Of a DNA stretch of 41,633 nucleotides, positions 8,179-18,200 are shown in pieces. The stretch is from an uncultured Nonlabens sp. GTDB lineage: Bacteria; Bacteroidota; Bacteroidia; Flavobacteriales; Flavobacteriaceae. Where the stretch lies: the NCBI RefSeq assembly GCF_947495285.1, contig NZ_CANLXZ010000031.1:1-41633 (forward strand), given 5' to 3'. The first letter of the stretch is position 1. Each line of letters starts with the position of its first letter. The notes below the pieces were generated by a model. That model had not been told where the DNA came from and searched no databases. It worked only from the letters and a program-made list of their open reading frames with translations. Made by a program: the position numbers and the translations under genes.

Positions 8179-9870
8179 TTAAGTTACTTCTACAAAAAGT
8201 CCTTCATCAGTTTTAGAAACCTTTGCGACTTTTTTACCTGTAAGTCCTTTAATAGATTTGTCCCATTTCTTACCGCTTAAACCAGCCTGATCTTTAAGAG
8301 CAGATAGTACAATTTTACCAGATTTAGAAAGAAGTTCAAAAACGTGTTTTTCATCTTCGTTAAGTTCTACACTAGTTGTGTTTTCTGGTTTCATTTGAGG
8401 GAAGAAAAGCACTTCTTGAATAGAAGGGTTATTTGTAAGATACATGATTAATCTATCCATACCTATACCTAGTCCAGATGTAGGTGGCATTCCATATTCT
8501 AGAGCTCTCAAGAAATCTTGATCTATAAACATTGCCTCGTCATCACCACGGTCTGCTAGTTTTAATTGTGCTTCAAAACGTTCTCGTTGATCAATAGGGT
8601 CATTTAATTCAGAATATGCATTTGCTATTTCTTTACCACAAACCATTAATTCAAAACGCTCTGTTAATTCTGGATTATCGCGGTGTTGCTTACATAGCGG
8701 TGACATTTCTTTAGGGTAGTCTGTGATAAAAGTAGGCTGTATGTACTGTCCTTCACATTTTTCTCCAAAGATCTCATCGATAAGCTTTCCTTTACCCATG
8801 GTTGCATCTACTTCTATTCCTTCCCCTTTTGCAAAAGCGAACAACTCTTCTTCACTTTTTCCATGGATATCAAACCCAGTAAAATCAATGATAGACTGGC
8901 GCATGGTTACTCTAGGGTAAGGCGCTTTCCATTCTATAGTATGCTCACCAAATTGGCTGGTAGTTGCCCCATTTACTTTTACAGCACAGTTTTCTAATAA
9001 CTTTTCTGTAAAGTCCATCATCCAGTTGTAGTCCTTATAAGCTACATAGATTTCCATGGCAGTAAACTCTGGATTGTGCGTGCGATCCATTCCTTCATTA
9101 CGGAAGTTTTTACTGAATTCATAAACACCATCAAAACCACCTACTATAAGTCTCTTTAAATACAACTCATTTGCGATACGCATATAAAGAGGCATGTCTA
9201 GAGAGTTGTGGTGTGTTATAAATGGACGTGCAGACGCTCCACCTGGAATAGGTTGTAAAATAGGAGTCTCTACCTCAAAGTATTCACGATCATTAAAGAA
9301 CGATCGCATTGCGTTAAAAAGTTTAGTTCTTTTTATAAAAACCTCTTTAACGTGTGGGTTTACAGCAAGGTCAGCATAGCGCTGTCTGTAACGCATTTCA
9401 GGATCATTAAACTCGTCATACGTCTTTCCTTCAGCATCTGTTTTAGGTAGTGGTAATGGTTTTAAAGATTTACTTAATAAAGTATATTCCTTAATATTAA
9501 CCGTAATCTCACCTACTTGTGTTTTAAAAAGCTCACCTTTAATACCTATAAAATCTCCTAGGTCCAGTAATTTTTTAAACACGTCATTATACATAGATTT
9601 ATCATCACCAGGACATATCTCGTCACGGTTGAAATAAACCTGAATACGACCGTCTGCATCTTGAATCTCGCCAAAAGAGGCTTTCCCTTGAATCTTCTTG
9701 CGCATTAATCGACCAGCGATTACTACCTGTTTACCTTCCTGAAAATCGGCTTTAATCTTTTTAGACGTATGATCTACCGGATAAAGTGCCGCTGGATAAG
9801 GATCTATTCCCATCTCGCGCAGCTTGCCGAGTTTCTCACGGCGTACGATTTCTTGTTCAGAAAGTTGCAT
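8179..9870 (-). CDS. lysS: Lysyl-tRNA synthetase, class II
   Basis: Charges tRNA-Lys in the cytosol. An N-terminal OB-fold anticodon-binding domain (about 50-150, 'VVIAGRLMRKKIQGKASFGEIQDADGRIQVY') is followed by the class II catalytic core. Motif 2 reads 'FRNEGMDRTHNPEFTAMEIY' and motif 3 'GLGIGMDRLIMYLT'. At 563 residues it exceeds the usual ~500; the extra ~65 C-terminal residues ('LSKSGKIVLSALKDQAGLSGKKWDKSIKG ...') look like a small winged-helix-type appendage seen in other Bacteroidota LysS. A near-copy of the dispersed palindrome (CTTTTGCAAAAG, 8826-8837) encodes 'FAFAKGEG'. It has a consensus promoter and its own terminator. Confidence 0.97.
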   Translation of the reverse strand: MQLSEQEIVRREKLGKLREMGIDPYPAALYPVDHTSKKIKADFQEGKQVVIAGRLMRKKIQGKASFGEIQDADGRIQVYFNRDEICPGDDKSMYNDVFKKLLDLGDFIGIKGELFKTQVGEITVNIKEYTLLSKSLKPLPLPKTDAEGKTYDEFNDPEMRYRQRYADLAVNPHVKEVFIKRTKLFNAMRSFFNDREYFEVETPILQPIPGGASARPFITHHNSLDMPLYMRIANELYLKRLIVGGFDGVYEFSKNFRNEGMDRTHNPEFTAMEIYVAYKDYNWMMDFTEKLLENCAVKVNGATTSQFGEHTIEWKAPYPRVTMRQSIIDFTGFDIHGKSEEELFAFAKGEGIEVDATMGKGKLIDEIFGEKCEGQYIQPTFITDYPKEMSPLCKQHRDNPELTERFELMVCGKEIANAYSELNDPIDQRERFEAQLKLADRGDDEAMFIDQDFLRALEYGMPPTSGLGIGMDRLIMYLTNNPSIQEVLFFPQMKPENTTSVELNEDEKHVFELLSKSGKIVLSALKDQAGLSGKKWDKSIKGLTGKKVAKVSKTDEGLFVEVT

Positions 9871-9893
9871 AATGTTTATTTGAATTAAGCTTG

Positions 9894-9923
9894 CAAAGAT
9901 AACTTGGTATAACCGTGTAACAA
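9894..9923 (-). promoter_or_regulatory. Promoter of lysS
   Basis: On the minus strand TTG (9923-9921), exactly 19 nt, then TATCTTTG (9901-9894): a full match to the Bacteroidota housekeeping consensus. Predicted leader is about 20 nt before ATG 9870. Confidence 0.8.
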
Positions 9924-10038
9924 AATAGAATTCTGTAAGTCTTTTATATAGGCAGCTCTTATTAACACGACTTTTTTATAATTTGCTAGCCGTTAATATG
10001 TACATGGTTGCTTACCATTAATTAAAAGACTTTAAAGT

Positions 10039-10197
10039 ATGAGTATTTGGCGCGTTATTTTGGCCATCATTTTTCCACCACTAGCTGTTATAGGTAAAGG
10101 TTGTGGTTCTATCATTATAGTATTCTTGTTAACACTACTAGGCTGGATACCTGGTGTAATTGCTGCATTAATTATTTTGAATAATCCAGATAGGTAA
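10039..10197 (+). CDS. YqaE/Pmp3-family small membrane protein
   Basis: A 52-residue peptide with two transmembrane segments and a central 'GWIPGVIAALIIL' motif that is diagnostic of the UPF0057 (YqaE/Pmp3) family. 'IIFPPLAVIGKGCG' precedes it, also typical of the family. Members are small inner-membrane proteins, in several organisms linked to salt, cold or membrane-potential stress; the molecular role is unsettled. It stands alone between lysS (divergent) and lipB, 52 nt upstream of lipB, which has its own -7 box. Confidence 0.9.
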   Translation: MSIWRVILAIIFPPLAVIGKGCGSIIIVFLLTLLGWIPGVIAALIILNNPDR

Positions 10198-10237
10198 ATA
10201 CTATCTCTTACTATAAGGTAAACTGATTACTTACTTT

Positions 10238-10245
10238 TACCTTTG
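10238..10245 (+). promoter_or_regulatory. -7 box of lipB, 4 nt before the start codon
   Basis: TACCTTTG matches TAnnTTTG and ends 4 nt before ATG 10250. Transcription would begin at or next to the start codon, predicting a leaderless mRNA. No clear -33 TTG is present. Confidence 0.55.
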
Positions 10246-10249
10246 CAAC

Positions 10250-10951
10250 ATGAATAAGAAAGTAAATTTTCAAGATCTAGGGCGCAAGGATTATAAAGAA
10301 ACTTGGGACTACCAGGAACATCTCTTTAAAGAAATTCTAGACACAAAAATAAAGAACAGGAGAGAAGATGCAGGTCTAGAGACTCAAAATCATTTACTAT
10401 TTGTAGAGCATGACCATGTATATACATTAGGTAAAAGTGGCGATCTTGAGAATCTACTGGCAAATGACGGTTTACTTAAAAATATAGGAGCGACCTTTTA
10501 TAAAATTAATCGAGGCGGTGATATTACCTATCATGGACCTGGCCAGATTACAGGTTATCCCATTTTAGATCTAGAAAATTTCTTTACAGACATCCATAAA
10601 TACCTGCGCTTTCTAGAAGAGGTATTTATTAAAATACTTGCAGACTATGGTCTTAAGGGAGAACGTAGCGATGGCGAGACTGGAGTATGGCTGGACGTAG
10701 GTACTCCATTTGCTCGTAAAATTTGTGCTTTAGGAGTACGTGCTAGCCGCTGGGTGACCATGCATGGCTTTGCTTTTAATGTAAATACTAATTTGGGTTA
10801 CTTTGATCACATTATCCCTTGTGGCATAGAAGATAAGGCTGTTACTTCTCTCGCGGTAGAATTAAAACGAGAGGTGGATATGGATGAGATTAAGGAAAAG
10901 ATCAAGACCTATTTTGTAGAATTGTTTGAAGCTCATATAGTAGAGAATTGA
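10250..10951 (+). CDS. lipB: Lipoyl(octanoyl) transferase
   Basis: Transfers octanoyl from acyl carrier protein to the lipoyl domains of 2-oxoacid dehydrogenases and the glycine-cleavage H protein, the first step of lipoate synthesis. At 233 residues it has normal length. The signature 'RGGDITYHGPGQITGYPILDL' spans 88-108. The catalytic pair is visible as Lys157 in 'ARKICALG' and Cys191 in 'IIPCGIEDKAVTSL'. 'WVTMHGFAFNVNTNL' is the substrate-binding region. No lipA is in the window. Confidence 0.97.
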   Translation: MNKKVNFQDLGRKDYKETWDYQEHLFKEILDTKIKNRREDAGLETQNHLLFVEHDHVYTLGKSGDLENLLANDGLLKNIGATFYKINRGGDITYHGPGQITGYPILDLENFFTDIHKYLRFLEEVFIKILADYGLKGERSDGETGVWLDVGTPFARKICALGVRASRWVTMHGFAFNVNTNLGYFDHIIPCGIEDKAVTSLAVELKREVDMDEIKEKIKTYFVELFEAHIVEN

Positions 10952-10958
10952 TTTTTTA

Positions 10959-10982
10959 ATTCCGCTTTCGCGAAAGCGGAAT
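10959..10982. repeat. Dispersed palindrome, copy 2 (intergenic, 24-bp perfect palindrome)
   Basis: The only intergenic copy of GCTTTCGCGAAAGC, extended to 12 + 12 bp of perfect symmetry (arms ATTCCGCTTTCG and its complement). It starts 8 nt after the lipB stop. No T run follows on the plus strand; a T6 run precedes it, so a terminator role is possible only in the minus direction, where no gene needs it. Confidence 0.9.
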
Positions 10983-11122
10983 AGTGAAAATAGTATGTAA
11001 CTAATTTAATAACAGATAGTTGTTATTGTGTGAATTTCTTATTTAGAATAATTCCATATAGTAAACTTATACGAATCAGGCTTGCTATAAGAAATAACAA
11101 TTGATAAAAAACATCCTTATGT

Positions 11123-11193
11123 TTATTTAATCTAAATAAGGGTTTTAAATTTGCACTCGAATTTGAAACTCTATTTATATTTAATCTAAATAA
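11123..11193 (+). promoter_or_regulatory. Promoter and paired operator-like repeats of the FecA-like receptor
   Basis: The 15-mer ATTTAATCTAAATAA occurs twice, at 11125-11139 and 11179-11193. The first copy lies in a TTATTTA-ATC-TAAATAA inverted repeat (11123-11139); the second has 6-bp arms and abuts ATG 11194. Between them TAAATTTG (11146-11153) fits the -7 consensus, so the first copy covers the -20 to -36 region and the second the early transcribed region. A Fur- or DtxR-type metal repressor is a reasonable guess given the iron-type receptor downstream, but no repressor is identified here. Confidence 0.55.
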
Positions 11194-13404
11194 ATGAAAA
11201 GGATATTTTTATTTCTTGCTAGCGCTCTTATTTTTAATGTATCGATTGCACAAAATAAAACGGTAAATGATACCGTTCAAAGTTTACAAGTCATTCATTT
11301 AAAGCCTAATTCTATATTAGGAAGTAAGTTTGAGGCGCAAAATAGAACAGGCTCCTCTTACTATATGTCGCAAAGAGATCTTACTAAGTTTAATTATACA
11401 GACGTAAATAGAGCCCTGCTTTCTATTCCAGGAGTAAACATTACAGAAGAAGATGGTTATGGGTTAAGACCTAATATTTCATTAAGAGGTACACAGGCAG
11501 AGCGTTCTTCAAAAATTACTCTTATGGAAGATGGAGTCCTTATCGCACCAGCACCATACTCAGCTCCAGCGGCTTATTATTTTCCTAATGTGGCACGTAT
11601 GGAAGCCATAGAAGTATTAAAAGGTAGTAGCCAGGTGCAATACGGACCTTTTACCACTGGTGGTGCTATTAATTTTGTTTCTAGTTCTATACCTAGTAAT
11701 TTAAAAGGTTATGCCAGAATGAATGTCGGGAATTACAATTCTAGACAGACAGAATTGCGCATAGGAGATAGTGGTGAGCAATGGGGCTACGTTGCAGAAT
11801 TTTTAAATTTTAATAGTGATGGTTTTAAAGACCTCGATGGTGGTGGGAATACTGGTTTTGACCGTAATGATTACAGCGCAAAACTGAGTTACCGTTCTAA
11901 AGCTAGTGCAAAAATACAGCAGTCCTTAACCTTAAAATTGCAGTACAGTGAAGGACTTGATAATGAAACCTATTTAGGACTTACAGACGAAGATTTTGAA
12001 ACAAATCCATATAGAAGATATCTAGCAAGTGCTGCAGATAATATAACTACAGAACATGACCAAATCCAGCTGACTCATATCATTAAACCAGCTCAAAATA
12101 TAACTATTCAGACTACAGCTTACTCTAATAACTTTAAAAGAAACTGGTACAAACTAGATTATGTAGATACTGGAAATGGAAAGGTAAAAATCAACAGATT
12201 ACTTGAAGATCCTACTACTTTTACTACGGAGTATGCTGCTGTAGCAAATGGCGCAGATACTGCAGAAGATGTTTTTGGAGTTAAAGCAAATAATAGAGTA
12301 TATTATTCTAGAGGAATACAAACTAAGGCAAATTTTAAATTTGGTACAGATGTTTTAAGCGATCTAGAAATAGGAATGCGTTACCACACAGATCAAGAAG
12401 ACCGTTATCAATGGGTAGATTTGTACGGTGTTGAAAATGGAAACCTGGCTCTAACATCACCAGCTACCAGAGGTACAGACGCAAATCGTATTTCTGATGC
12501 GCAGGCAATTGCTTTACACGCTCTTTATAAAGTCAACTTTGGTAAATTAACTTTAACTCCAGGATTGCGATATGAAGATATTACCTTAACTCGAGATAAT
12601 TATGGAAGCAGTGATCCAGATCGTACAGGAGTAAATTTAAGTTCTCGTGAAAATTCTGTAAATGTATTTATTCCAGGAATAGGAGCAAACTACCGCATCA
12701 ATAACTTATGGTCATTTTTTGGTGGACTTCATAAAGGATTCTCGCCTCCAGGAAGCGCACCAGACGTAGATGCAGAAGAAAGTATTAACTACGAACTAGG
12801 ATCTCGTTTTCTTTTAGGCGGTTTAAGAGGAGAAACAACCGTATTCTTTAATGATTACAGTAATCTATTAGGAAGTGACCTCGCAGCTGGTGGCGGTGGC
12901 GGTACTACAGATATGTTTAATGCTGGTGAGGTGAACGTGGCTGGTATAGAAGTAAGCTTCTCTTATGATTTACTTGCTAACAACAGCAAGTGGTCAGTAC
13001 CATTAACGTTTAATTATACACATACACAAACAGAATTCCAAAACGCTTTTGATAGCGATGTATATGGAGAAGTAGTGGTAGGAGACAAAATCCCTTACAT
13101 TGCAGAAAATCAATGGAATTTCCTTGCAGGATTATCGCATGCAAAGTTTGATATTAATGCAAATGCAAGATTTGTAGGAGAAATGAGAACTGTTGCAGGA
13201 AAGGGAAGTATAGCAGCAAGTGAGCGTGTAGACCGCAACTTCTTAGTCGATGTATCTGGAAGATATCATTTCAATAAGAATCTAACTGGAACAGTAAACG
13301 TGATTAATGTTTTTGATAATGAGTATGCGGTTTCAAGACAACCAGCTGGTTTAAGACCTGGACATCCTTTTGGTATCAATGCTGGTTTGATTGCTAGGTT
13401 TTAA
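11194..13404 (+). CDS. TonB-dependent outer-membrane receptor, FecA-like
   Basis: A 736-residue receptor that should import a ferric chelate across the outer membrane using TonB energy. Signal peptide at 1-19 (ending SIAQ). The plug domain spans about 50-165, with 'LLSIPGVNITEEDGYGLRPNISLRG' and 'MEAIEVLKGSSQVQYGPFTTGGAINFVS', the pattern of Fe(III)-dicitrate-type receptors. The rest is a 22-strand barrel ending in the aromatic residue of 'GINAGLIARF'. It lacks the N-terminal carboxypeptidase-like domain of many Bacteroidota receptors, and no SusD partner or FecR/FecI regulator is adjacent. The substrate is inferred from family only. Two operator-like repeats flank its promoter. Confidence 0.88.
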   Translation: MKRIFLFLASALIFNVSIAQNKTVNDTVQSLQVIHLKPNSILGSKFEAQNRTGSSYYMSQRDLTKFNYTDVNRALLSIPGVNITEEDGYGLRPNISLRGTQAERSSKITLMEDGVLIAPAPYSAPAAYYFPNVARMEAIEVLKGSSQVQYGPFTTGGAINFVSSSIPSNLKGYARMNVGNYNSRQTELRIGDSGEQWGYVAEFLNFNSDGFKDLDGGGNTGFDRNDYSAKLSYRSKASAKIQQSLTLKLQYSEGLDNETYLGLTDEDFETNPYRRYLASAADNITTEHDQIQLTHIIKPAQNITIQTTAYSNNFKRNWYKLDYVDTGNGKVKINRLLEDPTTFTTEYAAVANGADTAEDVFGVKANNRVYYSRGIQTKANFKFGTDVLSDLEIGMRYHTDQEDRYQWVDLYGVENGNLALTSPATRGTDANRISDAQAIALHALYKVNFGKLTLTPGLRYEDITLTRDNYGSSDPDRTGVNLSSRENSVNVFIPGIGANYRINNLWSFFGGLHKGFSPPGSAPDVDAEESINYELGSRFLLGGLRGETTVFFNDYSNLLGSDLAAGGGGGTTDMFNAGEVNVAGIEVSFSYDLLANNSKWSVPLTFNYTHTQTEFQNAFDSDVYGEVVVGDKIPYIAENQWNFLAGLSHAKFDINANARFVGEMRTVAGKGSIAASERVDRNFLVDVSGRYHFNKNLTGTVNVINVFDNEYAVSRQPAGLRPGHPFGINAGLIARF

Positions 13405-13453
13405 TTTTTTGTTCTTAAAGAACTGTTTACCTTTATCTCAAAATTAATAAGAC

Positions 13454-13780
13454 ATGGGAAAATTTGAAATTTATAAAAATAAGTCAGGCGAGTACCGCTT
13501 TAGATTAAAAGCATCTAACGGTCAGACCATTCTTGCTAGCGAAGGTTACACTACCAAAGCTGCTCGTGATAATGGAATTGAATCGGTACGTAAAAATTCT
13601 CAAGACGAGAACCGCTTTGTAAATGGAGTCAGTAAATCAGACCAGCCGTATTTTAACCTAACTGCAACTAACGGTCAGGTAATAGGTAAAAGCGAGATGT
13701 ATAAATCTATAGCTGCTAGAGATAACGGAATCGAGAGCGTTATGAAAAATGCACCAGATGCTGAGGTAGTAGAATCATAA
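13454..13780 (+). CDS. YegP-like DUF1508 tandem-repeat protein
   Basis: A 108-residue cytosolic protein made of two copies of a roughly 50-residue unit: 'GKFEIYKNKSGEYRFRLKASNGQTILASEGYTTKAARDNGIESVRKN' and the parallel 'PYFNLTATNGQVIGKSEMYKSIAARDNGIESVMKN'. This is the DUF1508/YegP fold, a small beta-beta-beta-alpha repeat. The biochemical role of YegP proteins is not established. It lies 49 nt after the receptor gene with no obvious terminator between them, so cotranscription is possible. Confidence 0.9.
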   Translation: MGKFEIYKNKSGEYRFRLKASNGQTILASEGYTTKAARDNGIESVRKNSQDENRFVNGVSKSDQPYFNLTATNGQVIGKSEMYKSIAARDNGIESVMKNAPDAEVVES

Positions 13781-13800
13781 GCTATGACTTTCTCCACATT

Positions 13801-13837
13801 AAAAACCCCTTTTTCATTACCTTGAAGAGGGGTTTTT
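13801..13837. terminator. Terminator after the YegP-like gene
   Basis: Stem AAAAACCCCT (13801-13810) and AGGGGTTTTT (13828-13837) with a 17-nt loop. The symmetric A and T tails could make it work in both directions. Confidence 0.85.
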
Positions 13838-14160
13838 AATTTCTCAAGTCATTGTATAAAGCTTTTAGGCAATAAGTTTTCATTCTCCAACCCTAAAGGA
13901 AGTGAAAACTTTACACAATTATTTACTAAGTTACTTTTTTAGTTTTCAAGTTCAAGATTGAATTTTAAAGAAATAGCACCCTTATGGGCTGGGGAAAAGG
14001 TTTCGTTTTTTCTAGCCATTTCATGCAGGCTTAACAATCTTTAATTTCTTGAGTGTTTTAAATCTGTAAGTTAATATTCAAATATTTCGATATCTAAATC
14101 TATTTTCTGTGGCGACACATTATAAGTTAGACCATCCTATTTTTCCTTTCAATTTCAATT
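13838..14160. other. Gene-free stretch
   Basis: No open frame with a plausible start or family match. One short inverted repeat is present, AAGTTTTCA (13874-13882) with TGAAAACTT (13903-13911). Otherwise nothing is recognised. Confidence 0.6.
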
Positions 14161-14955
14161 TCATTTCCTCGCCTTCAATTCAAACAGCGTAGGATACAAT
14201 CCATCCTTTATATAATAAAGACTATCTTCTCGTTTTTCCATATTAGGAAATACGTCGTAAGGACTGCCGTCATGCTCAGCAAAGAGCTCTATGGTTAATC
14301 CTGCTTCTATTAAGGATTGGATAACCTCGCTCAAAGAATGATTCCAGCCGTATTCTTTAGAAATCATCTCAGATTTTTGGTCAGCATAGGTGCCTGGGTA
14401 CTCTTCATAAATAGCTTCATTTTGTGCATAATGATATTTTAAAGAAGGCTCTTCTTCTATATAGTCTATCATCCATGGTATGGGATGAAATTCCACTGAG
14501 TAAAAAATGCCTCCACTTTTTAAACGTTCTGCAATCATTTGTGCCCATGGTTTTAAATCGGGCAGCCAGCCTATAGTTCCATAACTAGCAAATACTATAT
14601 CAAATTGCTCTTTCACAAAATCTGAGGTGTCTAGCACGTTGCAACACACAAATTTTGCAGGTAGTTCTAATTCGGCACTCAGTAGTCTAGCTCTATCGAT
14701 AGCTTTGTCAGATAAGTCCACGGCGGTAACTATAGCACCTTTATTTACCCAGCTCAAGGAGTCTTGTCCAAAATGGCATTGTAAATGAAGCAAACTTTTA
14801 CCGGTCACATCTCCTAGAGCATTTAATTCATAAGAGTTTAATGAGTTTCTCGCTTTCGCGAAAGCGTGCCTATCATAAAAATCACTCTCATAATGGACAT
14901 CAGTTTTAATATTCCAAGTCTCTTTATTTAATGCAAACGCTTTATCTAAATCCAT
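14161..14955 (-). CDS. Class I SAM-dependent methyltransferase
   Basis: A 264-residue cytosolic protein of the Rossmann-fold methyltransferase superfamily. Motif I is 'SLLHLQCHFGQDSLSW' (SAM-binding loop), the acidic strand end is 'TAVDLSDKAIDRAR', and motif IV is 'FDIVFASYGTIGWL'. The C-terminal half ('FHPIPWMIDYIEEEPSLKYHY ... YEEYPGTYAD') resembles small-molecule or uncharacterised methyltransferases rather than RNA enzymes. The substrate is unknown. It is monocistronic, with no clear promoter. A GCTTTCGCGAAAGC palindrome encodes 'AFAKA' near residue 32, in the variable N-terminal part. Confidence 0.88.
   Translation of the reverse strand: MDLDKAFALNKETWNIKTDVHYESDFYDRHAFAKARNSLNSYELNALGDVTGKSLLHLQCHFGQDSLSWVNKGAIVTAVDLSDKAIDRARLLSAELELPAKFVCCNVLDTSDFVKEQFDIVFASYGTIGWLPDLKPWAQMIAERLKSGGIFYSVEFHPIPWMIDYIEEEPSLKYHYAQNEAIYEEYPGTYADQKSEMISKEYGWNHSLSEVIQSLIEAGLTIELFAEHDGSPYDVFPNMEKREDSLYYIKDGLYPTLFELKARK
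14851..14866. repeat. Dispersed palindrome CGCTTTCGCGAAAGCG, copy 3
   Basis: Perfect 16-bp palindrome in the methyltransferase gene, read as GCT-TTC-GCG-AAA-GCG (AFAKA) on the minus strand. Confidence 0.9.
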
Positions 14956-15274
14956 TGTTAAATTATTTAACCTCAGTTAAGTAAAAATAAAACAAAGGAT
15001 CGACATAAGGTGTGTTTAACTATTGTTATTTACGTAATTTTAGGTACATATTTTTTTTAAAATGCAAATTATTTAAAATTTTAATAGATTAAATGCATAT
15101 TCATTCATAATGTTCCTAATTTTAAAATAATTCATTAAACAGCTCTAAATCAATATGTTGGTATTGATGCCGATCCTAAATGTTAAGAAAACAATAAATT
15201 AATGTTCATAAATCTATCGTATTACCAGTTATATGTTTTATCTAGAGATTCTAAATAACCTTAAACTTTAAAAG
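14956..15274. other. AT-rich divergent intergenic region
   Basis: It separates the methyltransferase (minus) from the secreted protease (plus) and must hold promoters for both. I see no strict TAnnTTTG box. TATGTTTT at about 15232 is the nearest approximation for the protease. No small gene is apparent. Confidence 0.5.
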
Positions 15275-18200
15275 ATGAAAAACATTACTCAATGTATGTT
15301 CGTGTCGTTTGTCGCTTTATTTTGCTTTTCTACGGTTGCTCAGACTCAAAAAGAGAGAGATGTAATCACAAGTCGCATGGATTTACCGGCCTTAAAAACT
15401 TTAGAACAGCGTTTCAAGGCACATTTTCAACAGGAGAAACGAGAGGCGCTAGACTATGCTCGTGCAAATAATTTACTAGTTAGAAAAACATTAAAAGACG
15501 GTACTTTATTAGAAATACAGCGCATAGAACGCGGTACCCCTATATATTACAGTACAAGTAATGTAGCAGCAGCAAAATCTACTCGTGCAAATTTTCTTCA
15601 TAACGGTGGTGGTCTAGGACTTAACCTAGAAGGACAAAATATGACCGGTTATATCTGGGATGGAGGTCTAGCTAGAGCTTCTCACCAAGAATATGATGGA
15701 CCTGGTGGATCTAACCGTTTTAGTATAGGAGATAATTCTACAACGCTTAATTTTCATGCCGCTCACGTAACGGGAACGGTAATTGCTTATGGTGCGCAAG
15801 CAAACGCAAAAGGTATGGCTCCTAAAGCAAATGCTGTAGGCCATGACTGGAATAATGACAAGGCAGAGGTTACTGCACAAGTGGCAAATGGTATGCTTTT
15901 ATCTAACCACTCTTATGGGTATGCAGCAAGGGATCGATTTGGTAGTCCTCAATTACCAGATTATTTCTTTGGTGGTTATATAGCCGAATCTAGAGATTGG
16001 GATGAAATTATGTTTAACGCTCCTTATTATATGATGGTAAAGGCTGCTGGAAATGATGGAAATGATAATACGGTAAATCCAGCTCCTTTGAATGGTAACT
16101 CTTCTTATGATAAACTATCAGGGACTTCTGTGGCCAAAAATAACTTAGTTATTGCAAACGCACAAGACGCCAGTATCAATGGAGATGGAACACTTAATTC
16201 TGTAGCTATTAATTCTAGTAGTAGTGAAGGTCCTACAGATGATTTACGTATCAAACCAGATCTAACAGGTAATGGTACTAATGTATATTCTACCTATGAG
16301 TCTAGTGATACAGCTTATAATAGTATTACAGGTACTTCTATGGCTTCTCCTAATGTTATGGGGTCTTTACTCTTGTTACAGCAACATTACAATAATTTAA
16401 ATGGTTCTTATATGAGAGCAGCTACTCTCAAAGGGCTCGCTCTTCATACAGCAGATGATGCCGGACCTGTTGGTCCTGACGCTATTTGGGGATGGGGATT
16501 AATGAATACTAAAAAAGCTGCAGAATCTATTACTGCAAACGGTAACGGATCTACTATAACAGAATTAACTTTAACTTCTGGGCAGTCGTATACTATTAAT
16601 GTAAACGCTAGTGGCTTAGAAGATCTTGTAGCTTCTATTTCTTGGACAGATCGCCCTGGTACAGCCACTACAACTGCAAATAGCAGCACAGCGAGACTGG
16701 TTAATGACTTAGACATTAGAGTAACTAAATCGGGAACGACATATACACCATGGAGATTAACAGGTGTAACGACTAATGGACTAGGCGATAATTCTCGTGA
16801 TCCATTTGAAAGAATTGAAGTAGGTAATGCCTCTGGAACATATACCATCACCGTTACAAATAAAGGTACACTAGTAGGTGGAAGCCAGAATTATTCTTTA
16901 ATTGTTACTGGAATAGCTGCACAAGCACCAGTTTGTAACGCAACAACTCCTTCTGGTCTTAATTCTACAGGTGCCAGTAGTACAGATGCATCTCTTGCAT
17001 GGAACGCTGTAACGGGAACGTCTTATGAAGTACGCTTTCGTAAAAGCGGTACAACAGCATGGACTACAAGAACAGCAACAACAACTAGTGCAACTCTTAT
17101 AGGTCTTACTGCTTCTACAGTATACCAGGCGCAGGTGCGTAGCGTGTGTCCAGATGCATCAACTAGTGGCTACAGCAGTACATTAAGTTTCTCAACCACG
17201 GGAGTTCAATATTGTGCGGCAAACGGTAATAGTACCAATGATGAATTCATATCCAGAGTAACTTTTAATACCATCGATCAGGCTAGTACAGCTGGTACCG
17301 GTGGTTATACAAATTTCACTTCTGTTAGTACAACTGTTTCTAAAGGAACAAGCTACAACATAGCAGTGACTCCTAGATGGACTGGGACTTTATATAATGA
17401 GGGTTATGCCGCATGGATCGATTTTAATCAGGACGGCGATTTTGATGACGCTGGTGAATTAGTGTGGAGTGCAGCCGCTTCTCAAACTACTCCGGCAACT
17501 GGATCTATATCAATTCCTGCAGGTGCCTCTTCTGGTACAACACGTATGAGAGTAGCAATGCGATATAACGCTATTCCTAGTTCTTGTGGTAGTTTTGATT
17601 ATGGAGAAGTAGAAGATTATACGGTAAATATCACTGCAACAGCTGCAGATACTACCGCACCTACCGTACCTACTAGCTTAGTTATAAGTGCGGTAACTCA
17701 AAATACTGCGACAGCTAGTTGGGTAGCTTCTACAGATAATGTAGCTGTAGTAAGTTATGATGTTTATATGGATGGTTCCTTGCTAGGTACCATAGCTGGT
17801 ACAACAGCAAATTTAACGGGACTTACTGCTTCTACAAGTTATGTTATTAGAGTAAGAGCAAAAGATGAAGCTGGAAACAATAGTGCTCAAAGTACCGCGG
17901 TAAGCTTTACCACGCAAGCTGTGCCATCTTCAGGATGTACTAATGCGGTAGCAATTCCTTATACTGAAGGTTTTGAATCAGGACTTGGAGCTTGGTCTCA
18001 AGGTACAGGAGATGACTTTGACTGGACGAGACGTTCTGGAGGTACACCTTCAAATAATACAGGTCCTTCTAGTGCCAGCGCAGGGAATTTTTACATGTAT
18101 CTAGAAGCATCTGCTCCTAACAATACATCAAAAACAACCTATCTAGATTCACCATGTTTTGATTTGTCTGGTACAACTGAAGCTTCTTTCAGTTTTAAAT

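Noticed and set aside
10959..10982. Palindrome after lipB as a lipB terminator
   Set aside because: It has no hairpin loop and no T run on the plus strand, and the same sequence occurs inside seven genes, so it belongs to the dispersed repeat family.
13454..13780. The internal repeat of the YegP-like gene as a recent duplication or CRISPR-like repeat
   Set aside because: The two units are diverged in DNA and correspond to the normal two-repeat architecture of the family.
16444..16851. 135-codon open frame on the minus strand
   Set aside because: It is antisense to the protease P-domain region, lacks a promoter or family match, and its composition mirrors the sense gene.
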